DNA of 64,000 nt from Elmis aenea (Eukaryota; Arthropoda; Insecta; Coleoptera; Elmidae), in the NCBI GenBank assembly GCA_947652605.1, contig OX393580.1, positions 18,062,159-18,126,158 on the forward strand, written 5' to 3'. The position numbers were made by a program, and so were the translations under genes. Below the pieces are notes generated by a model. That model made no database searches. It was not told where the DNA came from and saw nothing but the letters and a program-made list of their open reading frames with translations. Positions 34,301-46,300 of the stretch are shown here, in pieces; the first letter of the stretch is position 1; each line of letters starts with the position of its first letter.

Positions 34301-37300
34301 GTTCGCATTATTTTACTTACAAGTTTAGTGTTATTTATTATAAACACATGGGTTCCCGAGGCAGGCAGAGGCTGAAGCCAAGCGATTGGTGCAAAGGTGT
34401 ATGCAGCGTACATAAAACAAAGAAGCTTGTGCCACTGATAACATTTAATAATTAGTAACAATTATCTACTCACCGGGGGGAACCCACCCCCGCGTATGAT
34501 GCTGGATTGCCAGTGTTAATATAAGCCCATCACCATATTATAGTAACACACATATCTCCACTAAAGCCAAGCATAAATCAACAGGGTGGTCTCGCTCGCA
34601 CACAAAGCTGAAAGGCAAAGCATGGCGTCCCACGCATTATATAAATTAGCATGTGTATCAACATACACCCTGGATCTAGTCCAGCCCAACAACCAGGATC
34701 GAGTCCTGCCCAACAACCAGGATCGAGTCCTGCCCAACAACCAGGATCGAGTCCTGCCCAACAACCAGGATCGAGTCCTGCCCAACAACCAGGATCGAGT
34801 CCTGCCCAACAACCAGGATCGAGTCCTGCCCAACAACCAGGATCGAGTCCTGCCCAACAACCAGGATCGAGTCCTGCCCAACAACCAGGATCGAGTCCTG
34901 CCCAACAACCAGGATCGAGTCCTGCCCAACAACCAGGATCGAGTCCTGCCCAACAACCAGGATCGAGTCCTGCCCAACAACCAGGATCGAGTCCTGCCCA
35001 ACAACCTGGATCTAGTCCAGCCCAACAAAAATTAACTGCATGCTTAGTACATTACCAAATGATTGCATTCCAATACACAATAGCACAAATAAACACAACA
35101 ACATAATAATCCCCAATAACTGCAGTAGTACTTTACTAAAGGCCATCTAATACAATCGCATACTACATGCACTACACAATGCCAACCCTTTTTATTACCA
35201 CATAGCATCACATACACGTAACATGTCTAATTCTAACAACTTATACTAAAGACTGTCGAAAGTGAACTGTATATCTCGAGTGTCCCCCGCAAGGGGTTGC
35301 GTCTGGCCGACACATAACATAAACAGTCTTGGGTCACTTTACCTGCCTCCAACGAAACCAAGAACTAAAACGCAACATACTATCTTTGTTTAAATGTAAC
35401 ATATGCTTCAGTGTATAATGAACGTAATTATTATCATCTTAAATTCAAGAACTAATTTATCTTAGATTATCAATTATCATAACCAGAAAATAAAGGTAAA
35501 ATACCTTAGACAAAAATATGAGCCTTTCAGGTACGTGTTACTAAACAACACTCTTAAATCCGTTGACGTTCAGAAGTTTAAATTTCAGATAAACATTCAC
35601 ATTACGATAACAATTTAAACTTATTTTAATAAAGTCATAAACGTTATTTTAATTGCAAAACTGATTATCTAATTAGCTGGTAGAGAACTTTAAAGAAGTG
35701 AAAGCTATAAAATTATTATATTGTTACAAACCCCGCGTTTTAGAACTACTGGATTGCTGTGTTAAGCATTAATCCAGGAGTTCGAGCATTACTTAGTGTG
35801 GTGGCAAGATGTACAGATAAGAATAATAATGTAAGTAGTATTAATTATGTAATGTAGTTATGTTTATAGTTAATCCATTTGGTAGTATAAGCGTGTGTAT
35901 TGGTGTGTATGTATGTATTTGTTAACATTTTTGTTTGTATTGGTATTTGTAGTTATTAAATTCATATTTGTTAGTTTATATTTTCTGTCTAAATTTGGCA
36001 CCCGATAACGGTACCCTACGCACATGCGTAACATATTTGGTGGAGACGCCGTTCTAAGATCTAAATTATCTTTAAAAAAAAAATTCGTATTAAATAAAAT
36101 AGATTAAAGAAAAATAATAAATAAAAGTAATTTTACAAGCAATTAACGCAACGGATACATTACATTACACGTTGATAACACACGTAGGTACATAGTGCTG
36201 AATCAGGTGTCATTGCCTCAAGTGCGGCGCGTGTCAACATACGCGTTTATTTGATAATTAATGAATTTAAAGCATTTAATTTTTAATATTTAAGCAGTGA
36301 TTTTATTTTTATGGAAGATAAACCGCTCACCAGAGCTGCGCTGCGTAAACAAATCGAAGAGGGCGCCTACTATTTAGAAATGAAGCAATGGTAAAACAAA
36401 AATAAACAAACAAACAAAAATGCATAATCGACAGTCCAGTTGCTAAAAACGGTGACACTTTATTAATCGCACTTTAATTGCCCTTGACACACTAACTAAC
36501 GCATCACAAACTATCGTATTTCTTATTATTCTGACGGTAACTTGAAATGCTCTCGCGCACCAATCCGGAAAACACAAAATACAAAAAAAGACAACGTGTA
36601 GGCTTTTTCCTACTTGGTGGATGACTAGGTACTCCTATCCCAACGATTTGTTGCCTTTGCCTCAAACTCGATCATCGGCATCCTACGGAAACTGGAGCTC
36701 ATTCTCCTGCAGGCAACTACTCGGAGAATGATTCCGTAGGTGGTCCCCTACGTTGGGATATGATCCATTTCATCCAATCCAGCCCAATAAACCATTAAAC
36801 AAAAAATACTCTAGGAGGCATGTTTAGAAGACCGTCATAATCATCCCATAACTATACGATATGTTGCGACACCCTTGCGCAACCTTCGGACTTCGTTTTT
36901 TTCGCGATTCCATACTTGCGGCAACCTGGTGAGTAGACGTCTTCCATCTCCGGAACCTGGTTGCCTAGTTACTCTTCAGCGGATCTTCTACGACGTTGAT
37001 GTTGGGCCTCTGCTACGTTGTACTGCGATTACTACTCACTTTTCATTTGTAATTTTGGGGGTTGTAATTTTGCGACTTCGATTACTTTTAACACTATTTT
37101 CGAAACTTGAACTTTACTTTATCGTTATAATTACTGAACACACTTTATTGTTTATTCTTACTGAACATACTTTGTCGTTGTTGTACCCTGGTCCAGGTTC
37201 CCCACTCTAATTTTTAATTGAAAACAAATTTTAAATTTTGAAATTTACTAAAAAATTTGCTCCACATGAGTTAATAACACATAAAAAAAATTGTGTGAAA

Positions 37301-40300
37301 ATTTTGGAGAATTTCAACAAAAAACAAACAAATTTGAAAAACAAACCGGCGCCTATCACCACATGTCACGTTAGTCGCATGGCACCTTATTTCTGCCCTT
37401 GGACAGAGTAATAAAACATTTCTTGATTGCAGACATTAGCAAATGTTTGAATAGTTAGGTTAGGATGTAGTAATTAACTTGTATTTTTTAGGTTCAATGG
37501 GTTCATTAATTATCTGTAGGTATATATACGCATATGGGGCGGATACTATGAGATGCCCAAAACGATCGCCTACGAGGCGACAATAGCCTTTACTTACAAA
37601 GGAACTTGGTGCGCGCGTAGAGAATGCCACCAAAAAAAGTCCTTTGCCATATTTTCTAGGGGGCCATATATGAGCAATACTTAAGTATAATATTGATTTG
37701 GTTAGTTTATAGATTAAAAGGATGAATTAAGAAGAAAATGGAGGAAAGACATAAAGAAGCTCTCATAGAGGAGGGGGAGACCAGTCTCTTACCCCGCACG
37801 GGATCCTGACCTGGCCAGGGAATAAGAAAATCCCTGCCACAATCGATGGCATTAATAAGGATCCATAAATTGTTGATTTTTATGCAAAACAAAATAGGTG
37901 GGCCCACCGCAATTGTGATCCATTATCTTGCGAATATGGTACGCCTGATCAACGTACAATGTATTCGTAAGATAGTCGATTTAATCAAGTAGCGAAGTAA
38001 TGGTATAACGTTAACAAACGTTTATAATTTTAAATAAGTTTAGCTTTAAGGATTTTGTTTCACTATTAATTGTTCTATTTTAATTATTTTTCTAATAGTA
38101 ATTTTATGTTTTTATGTCTTCCAGGTAAGACAACAAGATATTTACACTGAACTGCAACCGATCTATAGTGGAGTCCCGCAAGGCAGCATCTTGGGGCCAA
38201 CCTTGTATCAACTGTACACCGCGGACTTGCCTTTGTCGCCAAATACTAAAACTGCAACCTTTGCAGACGATACGGCCGTAATGGCGTCAGATAAAGATGC
38301 AAAAATAGTAACAAAGCACCTACAGCGGCATCTGGATAAGATTCAACATTGGTGTAGACGTTGGAGAATCAGACTGAATGAGCAAAAGTCCGTACAAATT
38401 ACATTCACCCTAAAAAGAGACAGCTGCCAACCAGTCAATATGAATGGTAAGGAACTACCACAGGCAGAATCAGTTAAGTACCTCGACCGACGCATGAACT
38501 GGAGGACACATATATGGCAGAAAAGGAAGCAGCTAGGAATAAAACTAAGCAAAATGTACTGGTTACTAGGAAGAAATTCAAAACTTTCATTAGAAAATAA
38601 ATTGCTCATCTACAAGTGCGTGCTTAAACCGGTCTGGACATACGGCCTGCAGTTGTGGGGTACAGCCGCTAACTCTAACATCGATATCCTAGAAAGGTTT
38701 CAGGCCAAAGTGTTGCGAATGCTAGTGGACGCCCCGTGGTTTGTTACGAACGAAATAATAAGACAGGACTTACAAATAGTGCCAGTAAAAGAAGAAATAA
38801 AAAAGTACTGCAAAAGATACATGGACAGGCTAAGCCAGCATCCCAACCACCTGGCCGCGAACCTGATCAATGAAGGGACAGACAAGCGAAGACTAAAGCG
38901 CTGGAGAACAGCAGACTTAATAGAACGTTATGAGTAGTAGATAAGTACATAGAAATAAGTTCTTATGTTTATTGAAGGAGTGGGTGCCACTGGGCAGCCA
39001 CTTACATGTCTCTCTGTTACGTTATTTTAATTGTGTCAATGTCAAAGGATTTGTTTATTGTCTTCGGACAGATGGCAAATGTTCTGGGAGAAAAAAAAAA
39101 AAAAAAAATGTTTTTATGTAACCGCACATCCCGGAGGGCATGAAAATACTGGAGGCTGCTGCCGACTCCACTCCCAGTGCAAAAATAGCCAAACAACTCA
39201 AAAAAATAGTTAAGAAAGGAGAAAAGTAATTTGGACACCATTTTCAGTCTTAATTTTGGAAATACCAGCGACCTATGGATTTCAATCCAGCATACCAGCG
39301 ACCTACGAATTGGAAACGTACAATAAGCTTGGGATAATAACCGAAATCAAGATCAACTTGGGCACGTTCGAGGTTTACTGGAGTTCCAATAATCTTAATC
39401 AAGTCTTGGTTTTGGTCGACTGGGGACAGGACGATGTGTATCTGTCCAAAAGGCCCTTCACGTCAGGTCCTTCCTGACTAATAAGGAAACGATAAAGTTT
39501 AATGGCAGTGAGTGGAAAACGCGAAGTTAAAGTGAGTGGAAAGTCAAGCGGCAGCAATAGACAAATCTAAATTGCCCCATAAGTGTGACGGTTTAGGGAC
39601 ACTAAGCGGGTTAGGTTGTTCGTTTAAGGTAGTATTTAGGTATGGTAAAATGACATTTGGTAAGCCGCTTTTCGTTTTTCTTTCTTAGTTGTCCAAATTA
39701 CTGTTATTCTTAATAATAGGTACTTTGTGGTTCATAGTCAATTTTCATAGATCTTTTTTATCGTTAAAATTGTCACAAAAAAAAGCATGGCAGGTGTCAT
39801 GCTCATTAAACGGGGGGGAATTGTTGCAAACCCCGCGTTTTAGAACTACTGGATTGCTGTGTTAAGCATTAATCCAGGAGTTCGAGCATTACTTAGTGTG
39901 GTGGCAAGATGTACAGATAAGAATAATAATGTAAGTAGTATTAATTATTTAATGTAGTTATGTTTATAGTTAATCCATTTGGTAGTATATTTGTGTGTAT
40001 TGGTGTGTATGTATGTATTTGTTAACATTTTTGTTTGTATTGGTATTTGTAGTTATTAAATTCATATTTGTTAGTTTATATTTTCTGTCTAAATTTGGCA
40101 CCCGATAACGGTACCCTACGCACATGCGTAACAATATCATATTAATAATGATACTATTTAAATCCAATAAGGATTTAACGTCTTTTTATTGTCTGAATTA
40201 TAATTTCACCCTATTAGCATTTTATTCATTTTGCTAACAGGTGATAGTTGTCAATCATTAAAACATTGTTTATTATTTAAATAATAACAAATAAACTATT

Positions 40301-43300
40301 TTGTACAATCATAAGTTGACGGTTGGATAATTTTGTTTACAAATAAACACAAAATAGTCTGTCGAAATACTATATTTATGGCTTTTACTAATTTAAAATA
40401 TAGTTGATCACAGAAAGAATGTAAGTTGGAAAATCAAGCTGTTTACGAGACTTATAGGATACAATCACTGTTCTTAAACTATTAAACAAATAATTTACAT
40501 AAGGAAACAACCAGATTAAACAAATTTAAAATTAGAATAAATAATTTTAGAATATGTACCAAAAATGTTATGTTTTCCGAAAATTATATGTTTTATTAAA
40601 TCCTTAACTAACGATAATGCAATTGGCAAAATGTGGTGACAGTATATCTCTATAATATAATATATCAGAAATCATTACGAATAATAAAAAGGTAATAAAA
40701 GGAATTTCTTACAAGAATATAATAAGGACCCTTAACAAAATAGAGCGAAAAGTAACTCCAAATAAATTAAAAGATGAGGCATATTCAGAATTTGCTTACA
40801 TTTTATATTTTCTACACTTCAGTATTCAACATTTAAGACTGTTTTTCAGTTTACAGAACGTGAAAATACAGCAAATCCACATCAACTTAAATATGCACAA
40901 AAAGCCTAAACTATACCCCTGATTGCAATTTAACCTCTACCAATAAAACGCTGAATTTATAAAATCGTTCCTTTCCTAATTAATCACGAAAAATTAAAGC
41001 GTAAATTATGTATTTAGGTACCTCGCAATATTACCAGAATATCAATTTAAGTAAAAGCCGAGCAATTATTGCCATAAAAAAAACAGTTTTAAATATAAAT
41101 TTATTTGTTTCTTACCTTTCCTTGTCGGCATTAAAACTACTATGGCGTTCTTTCTTGCTTGTGTTGGAATCTTTCATCTTATTAATTTCTCGCTTAACTT
41201 TTGAACAGTACAAAATAGTTTTGATGAAGAGGACAAAATTACAGATGATTAAGCAAGTCACTGGCAATAAGAAAAATATTAAGAAGGCGTAAGGATTTTC
41301 CTCTGTAACAGAAATAATTTTTTAAATTTCAAACAAAAATGCAATTTTCTATAATGCTATACAGGGTGGTCCAAATTCGATGGGATTGCATGGGTATCTC
41401 GGTTAATATTTAAGATAGAGAAACGGTTAAATTACCAAAAATGTGCAGTTTTTTGAGACAAACTCAGAACCGTTTTTAAAAATATTCTATCATTTCCGGT
41501 TTTCGAGTTATCGAATAAAAAGTGTTTTTTTGTCATATTAATAATGTGTCATATCTCCGTTATTGTTGTAAATATCAAAAATATTTATTAAGATTATTTT
41601 TAGATATTTTTATGTTTAATTTGATTACACTAAAAAAAAAAAAATTTTACGCTCGCGGTTAAAAAGTTATGACACAAACTTACCTTTTTTTAAAAGGAAA
41701 CGATAGTTGGCTATGACCTATTTAAATTCCTCATTTTTTTGTCAATTGAAATATATAAGGGTTGATGTATTTATTTTCAACAATACGCAAGTAAGTAACT
41801 ATAATTTTCTTAAAAAAAAAACTAAAAAACCTTCCTAACTTGCGTATTGTGAAAAATAAATACATCAACCCTTATATATTTGGAATGAGAAAAAAATGAG
41901 GAATTTAAATAGGTCATAGCCAACTATTGCTCCCATTTAAAAAAAGGTAAGTTTGTGTCATAACTTTTTAACCGCGAGCGTAAAATATTTTTTTTTAGTA
42001 TAATCAAATTAAACATAAAAATATCTAAAAATAATCTTAATAAATATTTTCGATATTTACAACAATAACGGATATATGACACATTATTAATATGACAAAA
42101 AAACACTTTTTATTCGATAACTCGAAAACCGGAAATGAAAGAATATTTTTGAAAACGGTTCTGAGTTTGTCTCAAAAAACTGCACTTTTTTGGTAATTTA
42201 ACCCTTTCTCTATCTTAAATATTAACCGAGATACCCATGCAATCCCATCGAATTTGGACCACCCTGTACAGTAAAATTTCGCTTAACGGTAGTCTTTAAC
42301 GCTCTTTGGTACTCGTTTTTGCTAATGCTGTGGTGTTATTACTCAGCAAAAATATCACAACTATCAAAAAAATTAATTGTGATCTACATCGTAGAAGTAA
42401 CCAAAAGTGTAAATTGGCCCCGATTAGCGCTGTTTTGTTTAACGCTCCTAGTTCTAGGATCGTAAACTAGACATAAATTGAGAAATTACTGTATATGTCA
42501 TAAAAAAAAGGAATTTGTGCCTCATTAAACAATAATTATTAACGTACCTTTTTCGAAAAAGCACTTGTAGGTGCCAACGTCAGGAAGAAAGCGTTTTGGC
42601 AAAAGTTGGTAACGTTGAGTTACATAAGCGATTGAAGTGATAAGCAAAGGCAAAGACCACCCATACAAGTTATACCAGGCAAATCTTTTTCTTTCTCGCT
42701 TTTTTTGAAATACAGGTTGCACTCGAAGAGACCTAAAAAAAATCTGTAAATAAACATGATTTTTAAATTAATCCTCAAAAACAAGTTTTAAAATGTTCGT
42801 TGTTTTATAAATTTCATATCGAGCGTAAATTTGTTGTATTTTAGAATTAAACTTTTAAAGTATGTGTCGATTCAATTAAAACTGCTTTGCATTTGTAAAA
42901 GTTTGCTTTAACATTCAATCGTCATCAAACAATCGTTCTTTTGTTAATTAACATCTTCGGCCCTTATTTGTGCTCCACTATAAACACAAAGCATTTTTTT
43001 GACATAACCAGGTAACTAATACAAAATTAATAAGGTTTATAACATTTTGACGATGAAGTTTTATAATTTGCTTTACTTTTTGCAGACAACCAAGCCTTAA
43101 TAGCCGAGGAAAACGATGTCATGAGCTGTATGTGAAATCGAGGAAGACACAGTATTTGGTAGTATGATGAAGCGGTCAGAATTTGCATCTGGGAAATGGA
43201 ACGATTAAAACATTTGAATAATTTAAATACCTTGTTGTTACGTTAAACAAAGACGCAACTAGTAACCATGATATAAATAACATAATTAGCCTTGGCAAAA

Positions 43301-46300
43301 GATATTCCAGAAGTTTAAAGTCGAGTGGTCAAATACTCAAGAAGACCAAATTAACAATATATAACACCTTGATAGAAAGTATAGCTACATACGGTTCAGA
43401 GACATGGGAAGTGACACAGAGAAACGAAAAAAAGTTGATGACACTACAAATGGACTTTTTCAGAAGCTGCGGGGTTTCCCGGTGGGACCATACATATATC
43501 CAATAAAGAGGTTTTCAAAAAAATGAAAACAAAGAGACGATAATTGACACCATTGAAAATAGACGACTCATGTGGTATGGACCTATGAAGAGGATGCCAG
43601 AGGAAAGATGGCCTAAAAAAATTACAATTAGACGCCATCTTACAGGGGCGAAAAAGGAAGGCCGAAGACTACATGGAAACAAGGAGTAATGAAAGCAATG
43701 AACGAAAGAAAACTTAAAGATGAAAACGTTGAAGATATAAAGAAGTGGCGGAGAGGAACCTAAAAACGTCGAAAGATGTAAAACTCGGAAATATATATCA
43801 AATTAATTTACATATTAACATGAAATGCTGTTATGATAAAGCCAATAGTTTAAAAATTGGAAATTCAATGCTATAATTAAATAAAATGCATTAAGGAGCT
43901 GCTGACACCCCTACGCCACTGACGTCACAAAGATTTTTTTTTTCAAGTTCATTAAATCAATTTACCTATTACCTACTACAAAGCAGGGTTGAGCAGATTT
44001 AAATCAATTGATTTAAATCACGATTTAAATCATGATTTAAATCAAGTGATTTTTTTTTTAAAATCATTGATTTAAATCAAGTGATTTTTTTCAAAAAAAT
44101 TATCAATTTAAATCACAGATTATATGAGTACAATATAATATTTATAATAAAACAAAATTGTAATACTATTAGTAATTAAATACACGAAATGGTGAATAGA
44201 CCAATATCAATTTGCTCTTGCAAAGTAATATTCATTGTGGAAATGCAATAATTCAATAAATAAATGACAAGTTTTTGACGTTAGCGAAATGTCAGTTTTT
44301 TCAATTTCCACGGCACTCTATTGCTTCAATAACGATTTGAAGAAAAATGTCGAATATCTCGAAAAGTATGAGTTTTGGGTATAGGACATACTCAACAAAA
44401 TATGAAGCTCTTTTAAAGACGAATTCGATGACATAAAAAATACAGGGGTTTGCATTTGAATAAATCGAGTAACGAGCTTTTGAAAATCATGGAAGTTGCC
44501 ACCTATTTATAAACACGCCTGTATGTGTGATTCAAATTTTTTCATATCGAGCGAACAGAGAATTTTTTTCTGCATGTCCATACCAAATTACAACTCTGTA
44601 ATTCAAAATAACTTCAGGAGAATTTTTTAAATAAAGACTTAAAACCTTGAATAATTTAGAAAATTATTTTTTTTTCACAACGCCGTATAAAAACCTGTAG
44701 TATTTTATATTGATGCAAAGCTAAAATTAAGGCGGTCAAAAATATTAAATAAAAAATTGGGTGTTGTATTTGAAATATAAAAGTTGCTATTAGTTCCAAA
44801 AAGGTGACTCACCCTGTATATTTGAAAATATTTTTATTGTGTTGTTTAGAAAAAACTGTATAAAATAGCATTTGAATCAACTTCATATCTCAAGCCGTTT
44901 AGCCAATAATGACTCACCCTGTATATAATTAATTAAACATCACCATTTAGCACTGATTTTTTCAAAATTCTTAATAATTATATTTAATTTTTCATTTTGA
45001 CAAAAATTCACCAATAAATTAAATATATTGGTTATTAAATATATTAGCACAAAACAGAAATAGCATGTGAATATGTCACTAAATTCGATAATATGGTACA
45101 TTTGATTTAAATCAAATAAATCTGATTTAAATCATATAAATCGATTTTTTTGATTTAAAAAAAATCATGATTTTTATACACCCTGCTACAAAGTACTGTT
45201 ATGATACAGTTATTAGTTTAAAAGTTAGAAGTTTAATTCTATAATTAAAGAAAATGAAATATGGGGCAGCTGAAGCCCCCACGCCACTAACGTCATTGAC
45301 TTTTTTTCGAGTTTACCAAATCAATTTACATATTACTACAAAAAAACAGTGATGACACACTTATTAGTTTAAAAGTTAGAAGTTTATTTCTATATAATTA
45401 AAGAAAATGAAACAAGGGGCGCCCCTACGCCACTGGCGTCATTAAAACTGATCTAGCATTTCTACAGAAGAGTCTTCATGCAAAAAGGGTATTCAATTTG
45501 ATGGTTTAAACTTGAGGATTTTTATAAAATGTTGTGCCATATTCTAAGACCACAACAGCAAAATTATGTTATCATGTAGGATTTTTCGGATCCGGGTTGA
45601 GGGTTTTTATAAAATGTTGTGCCATATTCTAAGACCACAACAGCTTAATTATGTTATCATGTAGGGTTTTTCGGATCCGGGTTGAGGGTTTTTATAAAAT
45701 GTTGTGCCATATTCTAAGACCACAACAGCTTAATTATGTTATCATGTAGGGTTTTTCGGATCCGGGTACCCGGATTCGGATTCGGTCTAAGATTCAACGA
45801 ATCTCGCGTTAGGTCTTATTAACGCTACCACACCTTAAAAAAAAGACTTAATTTTCCAACAAATATTATGAAACGATTGTTTGTCGGGGAAGACAAAAAT
45901 GAAGAAATGGAGCATTTAACTGAGGGTGATTGCGGAAATATTGCAGAAGCAAATGACGTGCAGGTGTTAACGATGGAAGAAGAGCTTAATCAAATATTGA
46001 AAACGGTAACATGCCCTATATTACCAAAATCTCAAGATCAATTTGCCTACCTTTAAAAAAAATTGCATTATTTTCAAATACTTACCAAAATTAGAACGGA
46101 CTCTTTAGAAAAATTGTATCGAGCAATCATAACAATTAAACCAACGCCAACCAATTCAGAAAAAAACTTTCTCTGTAGCAAATAATTTTTGCGCAAAGAT
46201 TCGTTCTAGATTGTCAAATAAATCTTTAAACGCTTTAGTTTTTTAAAATTTCATTTTTTGATCAAAAAATAATTTTGTAGCATTTTTATCAAATGTACCT

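Larger units (their letters stand above)
35722..40133 (+). mobile_element. LTR retrotransposon-type insertion, TSD ATAT
   Basis: Two 312 bp direct repeats (35722..36033 and 39822..40133) enclose 3.8 kb, with ATAT duplicated at 35718..35721 and 40134..40137. The B paralogue has the empty site ATTATTATATCATATT. A TGG-containing stretch (TTTGGTGGAGACGCC) follows the left LTR as a possible primer site, and a purine tract AAACGGGGGGGAA precedes the right LTR. No gag-pol is left. The interior has a 27-codon ORF at 36311..36394 (MEDKPLTRAALRKQ..) and a Jockey-type RT fragment. Superfamily not assigned. Confidence 0.85.

Noticed and set aside
34651..35040. CRISPR-like regular array
   Set aside because: Units are contiguous without unique spacers, and the genome is eukaryotic. 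It is a minisatellite.
34561..35106. Three long overlapping ORFs of repeated peptides
   Set aside because: They follow from a 24 bp tandem repeat without stops in several frames and both strands. No start context or conservation supports a protein.
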